A stretch of DNA of 64,000 nt from Clostridia bacterium (GCA_017436285.1 JAFSDL010000030.1:1-64000), one strand, 5' to 3'; positions 7,866-17,008 are shown, counted from the stretch's first letter. The notes: generated from the letters alone by a model not told the origin. Made by a program: numbers and translations.

Positions 7866-8432
7866 TTATTTGATTTTTGTTATTTTATGACCTTTTACAA
7901 GGTAGGCATTTTCGCTTATTTCGATTAAAGGTAAATCGTTTACGGAGTCGGTATAGAAATTTTCGATTTTAGTATCAGGGTATTCCTCAAAAAAGGCTTT
8001 GACCTTGTTTTCTCTTATGCAAAGCCTTTTAACCTCGCCTGTTTGGGTATCAATAAGAGAGCCGATATATCTTTTTATACCGAGCCTTTTGCATATTATA
8101 TCAAGCGAAAATTCAGGTGAGCCTGAAATAATAAGGTCGTCATCACTTTGAATGTCTTTATAAAAGGGCTTGATTTTATTCATATGGCAATCCCAGAAAT
8201 CTTTCATATCTTCGGGAATATCAGGGTGCTTCCTGTAATACTCTGCAACTGCTTCACCATATTTTGAAAGTGCCTGTTCAATAGTGACCTTACCTTTTTT
8301 ATATTTGAAAAGAGCAGAGAAAACTGAGGGGATGTGCTTTAGAAGGGATTTGTCTTTTTTGCAATAATAGAGGAAAAAATCAACAACGCTTTCTCCATCA
8401 TATATGGTGTTATCAAAATCATAAACATTCAT
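7866..8432 (-). CDS. HAD-superfamily phosphatase (subfamily IB)
   Basis: A 188-residue HAD hydrolase. Motif I is DFDNTIYDGES, motif II is the ISGSPEFSLDII Ser, and motif IV is FYTDSVNDLPLI; the helical cap between residues 15 and 95 is of the C1/IB (SerB-like) type. The expected activity is phosphomonoester hydrolysis through an aspartyl-phosphate. Substrate is not evident: SerB-like proteins hydrolyse phosphoserine, lysophosphatidic acid or other small phosphates. It lies 4 bases from both the MFS gene and ylmH, in one transcription unit with them. Given the missing serB next to serC-serA, phosphoserine is possible but not shown. Confidence 0.85.
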   Translation of the reverse strand: MNVYDFDNTIYDGESVVDFFLYYCKKDKSLLKHIPSVFSALFKYKKGKVTIEQALSKYGEAVAEYYRKHPDIPEDMKDFWDCHMNKIKPFYKDIQSDDDLIISGSPEFSLDIICKRLGIKRYIGSLIDTQTGEVKRLCIRENKVKAFFEEYPDTKIENFYTDSVNDLPLIEISENAYLVKGHKITKIK

Positions 8433-8436
8433 AGTT

Positions 8437-9699
8437 TTATTCCTTTATTGTGGTAGTGGCTTTGAATTTTTTCCATTTGCCTGAGGCAGAAAGTGTAATA
8501 ACCAATGCACTTATCATTAAACCAATCCATACAAAAATAGAACCGTTCCAACCGATTTTATCGGAAATCACACCAAAGCCATAGGTAGCGGCGGCGCAAC
8601 CAACATAAGCAGTTGCATTCATAATACCCGTAACTGTGGCAGTTCTTCCGCAATATGAGAAGTGCATGGGCACAAGGGTGATAATCATATAGTTAAAGGA
8701 ATGCAGGGAGGTTGTGATTATCGCAAGAAGAGCTACGCTTGCCACAACAGGAAGCTTTTGCATAAATATAAGAAGTGAAAGGGGAATAAGGGCAAAAAGG
8801 AGTATGCCTGCACCTGTTTTCAATTCGTCTTTTTTGAAAATTTTGTTGTAAATAGGTGTGATTATATAAACACCTGCAATATTGAAAACAGGAAGCATAA
8901 TTGAAAGGAAAACAGAGAAGGATGGCTCCGTTGAATAAACCTCTGTAATCATTGTGGGAACCCAGGTGGTGATACCCTCTTTAATTGCTCCGTGAATAGC
9001 ATCTGCAGGAAGAATAATGAAAATACCTGCCATAAGAAGCAAGGGGAGAAGACCGCCCTTTGCTTTTTTCTTTTGGGGAATGCTTTCTGTAACAATTTCC
9101 CGTTGGGTGATATGTGGCTTTATAATAATTGATGAAATTGTAAAGAATGCGCACACAATAAATAAAATTGCCGCCGGAATATAGAAAACAAATCTCCAGT
9201 TAAAAAACTTAATGGAGAAGGAGGCGAAAAGATATGCCAGAATTGTGCCGATGGGAAGAGTAACGGAAATATTAAGACAAGCCTTTGACCGCATATCGTC
9301 ATTTATTATATTGGCAAGAATTTTAAGGATTGATGCCCAGAGAAGTGAAAGGGCAAACCCATTGAAGCCCCAGACAATTGCCATCTGAACATTGGTGGTG
9401 CAGAAGGTCATTGTAACATTGGCAACTGCGGAAAGGAAGGTGCCTGCAGTTATCATTTTGAAGGGTGAAATTTTATCACCTAAAAATCCGTTTATAATCT
9501 GAAATGCACCATAAACAATGAAAAATGCAGAGCCGATTATACCTGCCTCGGTCTTGGTGAAAAAGCCCTCGCCGATAATTGCGGGAAGGGCGGCAGAAAA
9601 ATTGATTCTGCCGATATATGAGGATGCGTATGCCGCGAAGCAGGCAATGAATATTAATCTTGAATGTTTTTCACTTTGTAAATACTGTTGGGTTTTCAT
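8437..9699 (-). CDS. MFS transporter, organophosphate antiporter-like
   Basis: A 420-residue major facilitator protein with 12 predicted membrane segments. The first loop reads SYIGRINFSAALPAI, close to the RxNFSxA segment of the GlpT/UhpT (OPA) family, followed by GSAFFIVYGAFQIINGFLGD. A central hydrophilic loop (about 195-215, REIVTESIPQKKKAK) separates the two six-helix halves. OPA members exchange phosphate for sugar or glycerol phosphates; the substrate here is unknown. It begins 12 bases after the M14 carboxypeptidase gene and ends 4 bases before the HAD phosphatase gene, which is consistent with uptake and dephosphorylation of an organophosphate (inference). Confidence 0.8.
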   Translation of the reverse strand: MKTQQYLQSEKHSRLIFIACFAAYASSYIGRINFSAALPAIIGEGFFTKTEAGIIGSAFFIVYGAFQIINGFLGDKISPFKMITAGTFLSAVANVTMTFCTTNVQMAIVWGFNGFALSLLWASILKILANIINDDMRSKACLNISVTLPIGTILAYLFASFSIKFFNWRFVFYIPAAILFIVCAFFTISSIIIKPHITQREIVTESIPQKKKAKGGLLPLLLMAGIFIILPADAIHGAIKEGITTWVPTMITEVYSTEPSFSVFLSIMLPVFNIAGVYIITPIYNKIFKKDELKTGAGILLFALIPLSLLIFMQKLPVVASVALLAIITTSLHSFNYMIITLVPMHFSYCGRTATVTGIMNATAYVGCAAATYGFGVISDKIGWNGSIFVWIGLMISALVITLSASGKWKKFKATTTIKE

Positions 9700-9711
9700 T
9701 TAATCTCTTCT

Positions 9712-10791
9712 TTACTTATTAGTTGAAGCCATTGCCGCAGCAATAGCGTTTGATGATTTTTCATAATTCACAAAACTGTTGAAATCTGAATAGTTTTCAC
9801 TACCGCAGGGTTTCACAATGTTTTCTATATGGCTTAATTCTATGCAAACACCGGGACGATTAAACTGATGCCTGAACCAATTTTCAAAGCCTCCACCATA
9901 ATCCTTTGCCTTCTTGGTAGGCTCCATAATTAAAAATCCCGAAGCGTTGCAGATATCCTCTGCAAAGGCTTTATAAATAGCGTTGTTGTCTGTTTTATAT
10001 GTATCTCCCCAGAAAATTAAATTTCCTTTAATGTGAACTGAAAGCAAAAACAAAAATTCATTTTCAAGGCACAAATTCATAAGCACTTGTGTTTCCTTTG
10101 CACTGCCACTTTCATAGCCCTTAAAATAATAATCTGCAGGTGAGGTTACACCGTTGTCTATATAATTCCAGGCAATTGGAAAGTTTCTGTTTAAATCCAC
10201 TCCATTTTTATTTGCCTTGTATTCCGATAATTCTGAAACTCTCACATTCTTTTCGGGAGAGTCATTTGAAAGTATAATTTCAAGTCCGTCAGGATTTGCA
10301 CAGGGAATAATATAGAGAGTATATTCATTCAGAAGATTATAGATATTATAATTCCCGTAGTAGCCTGTGGCACTGTAAAAGGCGTTGCAGTAATCCTCAG
10401 TTACCTTTAAAAGATATTTTGTGGTAATGTGCTCACGGGCGTGAATTGCACCTGTAACAAGTGCTTTTTTCTCACCATTACCGAGAGTATACATTATAAT
10501 TTCTCTTCCGCTTTCGGAATAGCCTGCGGTGTAGATTTTTATAAGGTCGGGAAAGTGGTTTTTAAGAACTGTTACTGCTTCTAACAGAGAATCAAAGCTT
10601 TCGGGGGAAGAGGTGTTTATAATGTTTGTTTTATTTTCAGCTCCTTCAATTTGAGTGGTGCTCTCAATAGGGGGGTGATGCTTTTTATTATTTATAGCAG
10701 TAAAAATATTAAGAAGAGCACCCACAGTTAAAACAAACGCCGAAAATATCGATAAAAAGGATAACGAAAGCCTGAATGCTTTATCGCTCAA
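9712..10791 (-). CDS. Membrane-anchored M14 zinc carboxypeptidase
   Basis: A 359-residue protein with an N-terminal hydrophobic segment (about 8-30) and a peptidase M14 domain. Zinc ligands appear in GAIHAREH (His and Glu) and LLSVHIKG (His), substrate-binding residues in NPDGLEI and DLNRNFP, and the catalytic Glu in VCIELSH. Such enzymes remove C-terminal residues or, in Firmicutes, trim peptidoglycan peptides. Start is TTG at 10791, the only plausible start before the membrane segment, with GGTGGTGAGG immediately upstream. It is the first gene of the minus-strand run to ylmH. Cell-wall peptide turnover is a reasonable but unproven role. Confidence 0.85.
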   Translation of the reverse strand: MSDKAFRLSLSFLSIFSAFVLTVGALLNIFTAINNKKHHPPIESTTQIEGAENKTNIINTSSPESFDSLLEAVTVLKNHFPDLIKIYTAGYSESGREIIMYTLGNGEKKALVTGAIHAREHITTKYLLKVTEDYCNAFYSATGYYGNYNIYNLLNEYTLYIIPCANPDGLEIILSNDSPEKNVRVSELSEYKANKNGVDLNRNFPIAWNYIDNGVTSPADYYFKGYESGSAKETQVLMNLCLENEFLFLLSVHIKGNLIFWGDTYKTDNNAIYKAFAEDICNASGFLIMEPTKKAKDYGGGFENWFRHQFNRPGVCIELSHIENIVKPCGSENYSDFNSFVNYEKSSNAIAAAMASTNK

Positions 10792-10903
10792 AACCTCACC
10801 ACCAAAAATTGAATACTAACACAACATTATACTGTTATTTACTTTTATTGTCAATTTTATGGTAACAATATTGTCATAATTTGTATTTTTTTGTTGTGGT
10901 GTG

Positions 10904-10932
10904 TTGTGAATTTTTGAAAAGTAAAGTATAAT
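10904..10932 (+). promoter_or_regulatory. Promoter of deacetylase gene
   Basis: TTGTGA at 10904-10909, a 17-base spacer and TATAAT at 10927-10932. The in-frame ATG at 10931 falls inside the -10 box, which rules it out as the start and favours ATG at 10964. Confidence 0.8.
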
Positions 10933-10963
10933 GATTTCAGAAACTGAAAACTGCGGTGATAAT

Positions 10964-12718
10964 ATGAAAAAATCTCTTTCTGTGGCAATGATTTTGTTGA
11001 CCTTTATAAATATATTTGCAATTTGCGCAACAATTGTTTCCTTTGCGGCAGAGGTTACTACGCCTGTGTTAAAAAAGGCAGAGGTAAATTATGGTAATGT
11101 AACAGTTTATTGGGAGAATACAAGAACTGCCGATAAATACAGGGTTTACAGAAAAATCGGTGACGGAGATTGGGAATACATCGGCTCAACAGGTAAGGGG
11201 TTTTCCTCCTATAAGGATGATACGGTTAAAAACGGTAGAACATATACCTATACAGTAAGAGCCATATACGGAAAGCTATACAGTAGCTATGACAAGGAAG
11301 GTGTAGAAGCAAAATATGTTTCAACTCCCAAAATTGTTGAAATAAAAAACTATTATTCAGATTCTGTAAGAATTCAGTGGAATAAGGTAAATAACATTAA
11401 AAAATATGTTGTTTACAGAAAGGATACAAAAAATCAGGATTGGGTTAAGGTTGCACAAACAACCTCCTTGCAGTACAGAGATTTTGATATCGTCAACGGA
11501 AGAAATTATAGATATATAGTCAAGGCTATTGGGGAAAACGGTGGCAGAAGCGGTTATGTTAAGAATGTGAAAATAACTGCTCTTAAGGCACCTGAAGAGG
11601 TTAAGCTGACCTCCTCATCAAAGGGTGTTAAAATTTCCTGGAATAAAATGACCTCGGGAACAGGCTATCGGGTATACCGCAAGCTCAAGGGTGCTACTGA
11701 GTGGGATTTAGTTACAAAAATAAAAGGAAACACAACTACCTCATATACCGATACCAAGGTTAAAAACGGAAAAACCTATATTTATATGGTAAGGCAGGTT
11801 AAGGGTAGTACATTAGGTACATATAATCCTCATGGTTACACAATAAAATATATTATACCCCCGAAGCTTACTGCAAAGCATTCACCCAACGGAATTGTTC
11901 TCAGTTGGGATAAGGCGGTAACGGGAAATGGCTACAAGGTGCAAAGAAAAGCCTCAGGCGAAAATGAATGGAAAACTATTTCCACAATCACAAGCCTTTC
12001 AAAGCTTAAATATACAGATGAAAAGCCTGTTTACGGAAAAAAGAATTATTACAGAATTGTTGTAAGTGATTCAAAGCTTGTTTCCAACAAGCGTGCTCTT
12101 TACGGAATAAATCCTAAAAAGAAAATGGTGGCTCTTACATACGATGATGGTCCCTATACACCTGTTACTAATCAGATTCTTGATGTTTTGGAAGAAAATA
12201 ACGCAAGAGCAACATTTTTTGTTGTAGGGTCAAGAGTTTCAACCTATAAGGATTGCATAAAGCGTGAATACAGCTTAGGCTGTGAAATAGGTAACCATTC
12301 ATATAACCACACTATTCTTACATCTGTTGGTGCTTCAACAATCAAAGCCGAAATTGCAGATACAAATAAGGCGGTAAAAAATATTACGGGACAAGCACCG
12401 AAAATAGTCAGAACTCCCGGTGGTGCAGTGAATTCAACCGTCAGAGAAAATGTGGGCTACCCTATGTTTAACTGGTCTGTTGATACTCTTGATTGGAAAT
12501 ACAGAGATTCAAGCTCGGTTGTTTCTTCAATCAAAAGCAATGTCCGTGATGGGTCAATTGTTCTTATGCACGACCTTTACGGTTCAACAGGAAATGCAAC
12601 GGAAGAAATTGTTCCCTGGCTTATTAAAAACGGTTATCAGCTTGTAACAGTTTCCGAGCTTATGGCGGTTAAGGGGATTGATGTTCAGAAGGGCGAGCTT
12701 TATTGCAGTGCGTATTAA
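10964..12718 (+). CDS. Secreted polysaccharide deacetylase with Fn3-like repeats
   Basis: This encodes 584 residues: a signal peptide (1-28), four tandem beta-sandwich repeats of about 90 residues (about 29-385), then a NodB domain (about 390-575). The repeats share the pattern YRVYRK...W...Y.D..VKNG.TY.Y.VRA. The NodB motifs are TYDDGP, GNHSYNH (metal His pair), RTPGG, DTLDW and LMHD. The expected reaction is zinc-dependent removal of N-acetyl groups from peptidoglycan or another extracellular glycan. The start at 10964 is set by the promoter at 10904-10932. The repeats closely resemble those in the amidase-like protein at 30283-31695, so the two probably share a surface-binding strategy. 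Confidence 0.9.
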   Translation: MKKSLSVAMILLTFINIFAICATIVSFAAEVTTPVLKKAEVNYGNVTVYWENTRTADKYRVYRKIGDGDWEYIGSTGKGFSSYKDDTVKNGRTYTYTVRAIYGKLYSSYDKEGVEAKYVSTPKIVEIKNYYSDSVRIQWNKVNNIKKYVVYRKDTKNQDWVKVAQTTSLQYRDFDIVNGRNYRYIVKAIGENGGRSGYVKNVKITALKAPEEVKLTSSSKGVKISWNKMTSGTGYRVYRKLKGATEWDLVTKIKGNTTTSYTDTKVKNGKTYIYMVRQVKGSTLGTYNPHGYTIKYIIPPKLTAKHSPNGIVLSWDKAVTGNGYKVQRKASGENEWKTISTITSLSKLKYTDEKPVYGKKNYYRIVVSDSKLVSNKRALYGINPKKKMVALTYDDGPYTPVTNQILDVLEENNARATFFVVGSRVSTYKDCIKREYSLGCEIGNHSYNHTILTSVGASTIKAEIADTNKAVKNITGQAPKIVRTPGGAVNSTVRENVGYPMFNWSVDTLDWKYRDSSSVVSSIKSNVRDGSIVLMHDLYGSTGNATEEIVPWLIKNGYQLVTVSELMAVKGIDVQKGELYCSAY

Positions 12719-12792
12719 GTTGAAAGTGGAAAATTGAGAGTGGCAAGTTTTGGGTGCTGCGCACAGCATTATATAGATACCGGATGCCGAAT

Positions 12793-12830
12793 AAAAAAGG
12801 ATTCAGAACATTACTGCTCTGAATCCTTTT
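12793..12830. terminator. Bidirectional terminator
   Basis: A 13-bp stem (AAAAGGATTCAGA / TCTGAATCCTTTT) lies between the convergent deacetylase gene and the hypothetical gene ending at 12839. Confidence 0.9.
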
Positions 12831-12838
12831 CAAATTTT

Positions 12839-13366
12839 TCAATCATAATCAGAAAACAAATTGTTTTCTCTTAAGTGTATTTTTCCCTGTGGGGAAAAAA
12901 CATCATAATCAAACCAAACTCGTGCCATTTCATATTTGGCACCTAAATCCTCCAACCAATCAAGACTTTCTTTAAAAAAAGCAAAATTCTTGTAATTTTC
13001 AGGAACTTTTATGTTGTTTTTTCTAATATAAGAAAGAAGATAAGCAATAATAAATTCTTCTGAGCTCATATAATCAGGTGGAAAAATACCTCTGGTAACA
13101 TAAAGCTGTTCGGCATCAACTAAAGATTTTATCAAATCTTCTTTTATGGCGGTGTTTTCGCATTTATTTACAAGAGTTATTATGATGTTGTGCATTTGCT
13201 CGTACATTTTTTTATAGGTGTACAACTCTCTGAGTACACCTATTGTTCCACATTTATCCTCATAATTACTCTCATTATCTTTCCAAGGTTGAATATATCT
13301 TCCTAATCTTTCTTCTCTTTTATTAATCTCATTTATATAATCTTTTATATAATCTTTCTCAGTCAC
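12839..13366 (-). CDS. Hypothetical acidic helical protein
   Basis: About 175 residues with no motif I recognise. It is mostly helical by composition, charged, without signal peptide or membrane segment; it starts VTEKDYIKDYINEINKREE and ends HLRENNLFSDYD. I favour GTG at 13366, which has GGGGGAT 4 bases upstream; an alternative in-frame GTG at 13378 has no Shine-Dalgarno. It stands alone between a terminator and the repeat-rich block 13379-14083, and a long inverted repeat at 13430-13534 lies in its upstream region. It may be an accessory or immunity-type gene, but nothing in the sequence proves this. Confidence 0.7.
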   Translation of the reverse strand: MTEKDYIKDYINEINKREERLGRYIQPWKDNESNYEDKCGTIGVLRELYTYKKMYEQMHNIIITLVNKCENTAIKEDLIKSLVDAEQLYVTRGIFPPDYMSSEEFIIAYLLSYIRKNNIKVPENYKNFAFFKESLDWLEDLGAKYEMARVWFDYDVFSPQGKIHLRENNLFSDYD

Positions 13367-13429
13367 AAAATCCCCCACAAAACAAAAAATGCGCAGCCGA
13401 AGCTACGCAATAAAACACGTTGCTTCGCT

Positions 13430-13534
13430 GCGAAACGAATCCCTATCTTTCAAGAAAAATACGAGATAAAAGCACGTGTTTTTAACAACACATACTCGTA
13501 TTTTCTCTTGAAAGTCATATTAAATTCGTTTCGC
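13430..13534. repeat. Long imperfect inverted repeat
   Basis: Outer arms GCGAAACGAAT (13430-13440) and ATTCGTTTCGC (13524-13534) are perfect. Inner arms at 13447-13465 and 13495-13514 (CTTTCAAGA...ATACGAG against CTCGTAT...TCTTGAAAG) are near perfect, and GTGTT/AACAC closes the tip. The whole can fold into one hairpin of about 105 bases. It is MITE-sized but no target duplication was found. Confidence 0.7.
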
Positions 13535-13589
13535 AACAATAGTTTACCACATTATAAAATTTTTAGCAATATGTTTTTTAGAGGAAAAA

Positions 13590-13976
13590 GTAAAAGAAAG
13601 CGAAGCCTATCATCCCTGTTTGCCCTAAAGGCAAATAGGGAGGGGGACCGCCCTTGAATATGTTTTATTTATTAATTAGTAAATTTCGTGCCTATTATTT
13701 AATTTTGAAACAAGCTTAATCGGGGTGGTGGTGGGTTGACCCGTAAAGACACCCCTTTGTAAAAGTATCGCAATTCCGTTACTCCTTCCAAAGCTTAATC
13801 CCCCTCATCAACGATGTAAAGAGGGAGCGTTCCTACCCACCACCATTCCGCCCGAACTATATTGCATAGATAAATCATCACCCGAAATATACACATAAAA
13901 TGAAATTACCCAAAGAAGAACGGTCCCCCTACCTATGCCTTCGGCACAGGGATGATAGGCTTCGCGTTACTTTTAC
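13590..13976. mobile_element. MITE-like element (copy 1, full length)
   Basis: About 387 bases bounded by terminal inverted repeats of about 30 bases: GTAAAAG-AAGCGAAGCC-TATCATCCCTGT on the left and its complement ending at 13976 on the right. Each terminus contains its own short hairpin (stems TTTGCC/GGCAAA and TGCC/GGCA) followed by AGGGGGACCG-type sequence. Inside are GGTGGTGGGTTG and CTACCCACCACCATTCCGCC, shared with the copy at 38751-39160. There is no ORF of note, so it would be non-autonomous. No target-site duplication was recognised. Confidence 0.65.
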
Positions 13977-13982
13977 ATATTC

Positions 13983-14012
13983 TGTGGTACAGGCAAGCCT
14001 GTACCTTACGGT
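13983..14012 (-). repeat. Solitary REP palindrome, type A
   Basis: GGTACAGGC and GCCTGTACC form a 9-bp stem with a 2-base loop, flanked by TTACGGT. This is identical to the type A palindromes of the array at 48872-50230, and it sits directly beside the MITE-like element. Confidence 0.85.
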
Positions 14013-14039
14013 TTGTTGAGTTTTGCGAAGCTCTGGCAT

Positions 14040-14083
14040 CTATTTGCTAATTGCTATTTGCTGGCGACTGGTGACTGGCAACT
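14040..14083. repeat. Iterated short words (low-complexity spacer)
   Basis: Reiterated, drifting words (ATTTGCTAATTGCTATTTGC, then GCGACTGGTGACTGGCAACT) fill the gap before the GH13 gene terminator. It is the same style of spacer as at 5983-6061 and 39711-39745. Confidence 0.5.
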
Positions 14084-14121
14084 AAAAAGCAACTGATTTT
14101 ATCGAAAATCAGTTGCTTTTT
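14084..14121. terminator. Terminator overlapping the GH13 gene end
   Basis: A perfect 17-bp stem (AAAAAGCAACTGATTTT and its complement, loop ATCG) includes the last codons and stop (TGA at 14111-14109) of the GH13 gene. The A-rich outer stem supplies the T tract on the minus strand. Confidence 0.85.
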
Positions 14122-15962
14122 ATAATCACCGCGCTATTGGCAGAAATTTTTACAAAATCTGTAACCTGAGCGCCATATAACAATTCTTCTTTATACTTGA
14201 ATTCATCAGGTAAATAATAATCAATCTCGTGGTAGTTGCGGTTTGCAATTACCATTATTTTTTCACCTTCAGATTCTCTTGTGTAGGCAACGCAGGAAAG
14301 CATAGCGGAATATGGCTTAAAAGTTCCGTTTTCAAGGCATTTAAGGGCGTTTCTGACCTTGCCTAGCTTCCTGTACCATTCCGTGATATCGTTGTCCTCT
14401 GCGCCCCAGGGGAAGAAGGAACGGTTGAACGGGTCACCGCCACCCTGAACACCTGCTTCATCGCCATAATATATTGAGGGGAAGCCGGGAAGAGTGTATT
14501 GAAGAACAGTTGCACATTTTAAAAGCTCTTTTGCTTTTCTGTATTCTTCATCATTCAATCTGCATTGTGCCTGAATATTCCTTGGCTTATGCTCAATGGA
14601 ATCATAAATAAGGCTTGTGAGAATTCTTGCAGTATCGTGAGTGCCGATGTGATTCATAAGGCAATCAAGAGCGGGTTTAGGGTAGTTTTCGCAAATTGTT
14701 ACAACGGATTCCATAAAGCTTTCTGCAACTCCATAGCGCATAAAGGTGAGAATTGCATTTGCAAAGGGATAGTTCATAACGGAATCAAGCTGTTTACCTA
14801 AAAGATATTTTCTTCTTCCGCCGTGACTGATTTTGTTGGTGGCATCCTCCCATACCTCGCCGATAACAACATAATCCTCGTTAAGCTTTTTAACGCTTTT
14901 GCAGAAATGGTCGAGGAATTTATCAGGTAATTCATCTGCAACATCAAGGCGGTAGCCAAAGGCACCACAGTTGAGCCACTTTTCTGCAATTCCGTTTCTG
15001 CCTGAAATATATTCTATGAAATTATCGTTTTCTTCATTTGTTTCAGGGAGTGTATCAATTCCCCACCAGCTTTTGTATTTACCGTTTTCTTCAAATGTAA
15101 ACCAATCCTTGTAAGGACTTTCGTCAGAATTAAAGGCACCGGAAGAATTGTATCTTTTTTCCTTGTTGAAATAAATACTGTCCGAGCCTGTGTGACTGAA
15201 GACACCATCAAGAATGATTTTTATTTCGTATTCATCTGCTTTTTTACAGAGCGATTTAAAATCCTTTTCATCACCTAAGAGGGAATCTATTTTACTGTAA
15301 TCCGCAGTATTGTAGCGGTGATTTGAATGAGCCTCAAAAATGGGGTTGAGGTATATTACATTAACACCTAACGAGGCGATATAGGGGAGCTTTTCTTCAA
15401 TTCCCTTAAGGTTACCACCATAATAGTCGTTGTTGAGAATTTTACCGTGCTCATCAGGCTTCCACACGGGAATATCACTTGTGTTTTCGTGAATTATTCT
15501 ATCCTCGGGAACATTTTTTATGTTGCCATTTCCTTTATTGAAGCGGTCAGGGAAAATCTGATACATTATTCCACCCTTAATCCATTGGGGTGTTTTGTAA
15601 TCTTTATCATATATTGTTAATTGCCACTCCTTGCCATCAGGTGAAATTTCACCGCAGCCTGCGGAATGGAGGAAAATATTACCTCTTCCGAAGGGTGTTT
15701 CATAGGTGAAATGATAAAAATATAGCCCTGTATCAAGAGTAATATTAATGTCCCACCACTCTTCGTTTTCTCCGTTCATACCGCACCAGAACAAATCACG
15801 GTATTGATTTCCTTGCCCGTCCTTGTGAATAACAAGAGTAACCCTTTGGCAAGAAAAGGAACGGGGCATAAGAACACAAAGCCTCAAATTTTCATTTGAG
15901 GCTATGCTACCGAATATTGACTTGTGTCTTATATCTCGCGAATTATAGGGAACAAATTGCAA
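14109..15962 (-). CDS. GH13 alpha-amylase family glycosidase, neopullulanase-like
   Basis: A 617-residue GH13 enzyme without signal peptide, so cytosolic. An N-terminal beta domain (about 1-125) precedes the (beta/alpha)8 barrel. The conserved regions are in order: YQIFPDRFNKGN, VIYLNPIFEAHSNHRYNTAD, ILDGVFSHTG (region I), FGYRLDVADELP (region II, nucleophile Asp), IGEVWED (region III, acid Glu) and IGTHDTARIL (region IV, Asp). These fit neopullulanase, cyclomaltodextrinase or maltogenic amylase types acting on maltodextrins. Start is TTG at 15962, 6 bases after the galE stop. It is the last gene of the run from 22447; linkage to galE suggests glycogen or sugar-nucleotide metabolism. Confidence 0.93.
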   Translation of the reverse strand: MQFVPYNSRDIRHKSIFGSIASNENLRLCVLMPRSFSCQRVTLVIHKDGQGNQYRDLFWCGMNGENEEWWDINITLDTGLYFYHFTYETPFGRGNIFLHSAGCGEISPDGKEWQLTIYDKDYKTPQWIKGGIMYQIFPDRFNKGNGNIKNVPEDRIIHENTSDIPVWKPDEHGKILNNDYYGGNLKGIEEKLPYIASLGVNVIYLNPIFEAHSNHRYNTADYSKIDSLLGDEKDFKSLCKKADEYEIKIILDGVFSHTGSDSIYFNKEKRYNSSGAFNSDESPYKDWFTFEENGKYKSWWGIDTLPETNEENDNFIEYISGRNGIAEKWLNCGAFGYRLDVADELPDKFLDHFCKSVKKLNEDYVVIGEVWEDATNKISHGGRRKYLLGKQLDSVMNYPFANAILTFMRYGVAESFMESVVTICENYPKPALDCLMNHIGTHDTARILTSLIYDSIEHKPRNIQAQCRLNDEEYRKAKELLKCATVLQYTLPGFPSIYYGDEAGVQGGGDPFNRSFFPWGAEDNDITEWYRKLGKVRNALKCLENGTFKPYSAMLSCVAYTRESEGEKIMVIANRNYHEIDYYLPDEFKYKEELLYGAQVTDFVKISANSAVIIKSN

Positions 15963-15968
15963 AAATTA

Positions 15969-16985
15969 TCAGTCCTCGTAACCGTTGGGGTTATTGTGCT
16001 GCCATCTGTATGAGTCTGCACACATTTCGTCAATGCCTTTTTCTGCCTTCCAACCAAGCTCTTTTTCTGCTTTTGAGGGGTCGGAATAGCAGGTTGCAAG
16101 GTCACCGGGACGGCGGTCAACAATTTTATAGGGTACCTTTACGCCCGATGCTTTTTCAAAAGCCTCAACAACCTGAAGAACACTGTAGCCTGTGCCTGTG
16201 CCAAGGTTATAAACGAAGGTGTCATTTTCTTTTTCGATTTTCTCAAGAGCCTTAAGGTGACCTTTAGCAAGGTCAACAACGTGAATGTAATCTCTTACAC
16301 CTGTGCCGTCAACCGTGTCATAATCGTTACCGTAAACGCTTAAAAATTCACGCTTACCCTCTGCAACCTGAGTTATGTAGGGCATAAGGTTGTTGGGGAT
16401 TCCGTTGGGGCTTTCACCGATCCTGCCACTTTCGTGAGCACCGATAGGGTTAAAATATCTTAAAAGACAAACACTCCATTCGCTATCCGCTTTTGCAGTA
16501 TCTGTAAGAATCTGTTCAATGAAATGCTTTGTTGTTCCGTAGGGATTAGTTGTTCCGCCTGTTTTCATTGTTTCGTTAAGAGGGGAGATATTGTGCTCTC
16601 CGTAAACAGTTGCAGAAGAGCTGAAAACTATTTTTTTACAGCCGTATTCTGCCATAACCTGACAAAGAGTAACCGTACCACTGATATTGTTATCGTAATA
16701 AAGCAGGGGCTTCTGGCAGGATTCACCAACTGCTTTAAGTCCTGCAAAGTGAATAACAGAATCAATATTGTGCTTTTCAAAAACCCTTCTTAAGCCGTCT
16801 GCATCTCTGATATCACATTCTTCAAATGCAAAATCCTTGCCTGAAAGCTCCCTGATTCTGTCAAGAACCTTGGGGCAACTGTTATAGAAATTATCAAGAA
16901 TAACAATTTCTTTTCCTGAATTAAGTAATTCAATAGCGGTGTGAGAGCCGATGTAGCCTGAACCGCCTGTAACAAGTACTGCCAT
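15969..16985 (-). CDS. galE: UDP-glucose 4-epimerase
   Basis: A 338-residue short-chain dehydrogenase-type epimerase interconverting UDP-glucose and UDP-galactose. The NAD motif is LVTGGSGYIGSHTA, the catalytic Ser is in FSSSATVYG and the YxxxK pair in NPYGTTKHF; substrate-site residues NPIGAHESGRIGE and RRPGDLA follow. ATG at 16985 has AAGGAGAG upstream. It lies 23 bases after the Thr-rich membrane protein gene and 6 bases before the GH13 gene. The product can feed surface polysaccharide synthesis or galactose use. Confidence 0.96.
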   Translation of the reverse strand: MAVLVTGGSGYIGSHTAIELLNSGKEIVILDNFYNSCPKVLDRIRELSGKDFAFEECDIRDADGLRRVFEKHNIDSVIHFAGLKAVGESCQKPLLYYDNNISGTVTLCQVMAEYGCKKIVFSSSATVYGEHNISPLNETMKTGGTTNPYGTTKHFIEQILTDTAKADSEWSVCLLRYFNPIGAHESGRIGESPNGIPNNLMPYITQVAEGKREFLSVYGNDYDTVDGTGVRDYIHVVDLAKGHLKALEKIEKENDTFVYNLGTGTGYSVLQVVEAFEKASGVKVPYKIVDRRPGDLATCYSDPSKAEKELGWKAEKGIDEMCADSYRWQHNNPNGYED

Positions 16986-17008
16986 TTTCTATCTCTCCTT
17001 ACAAATAA

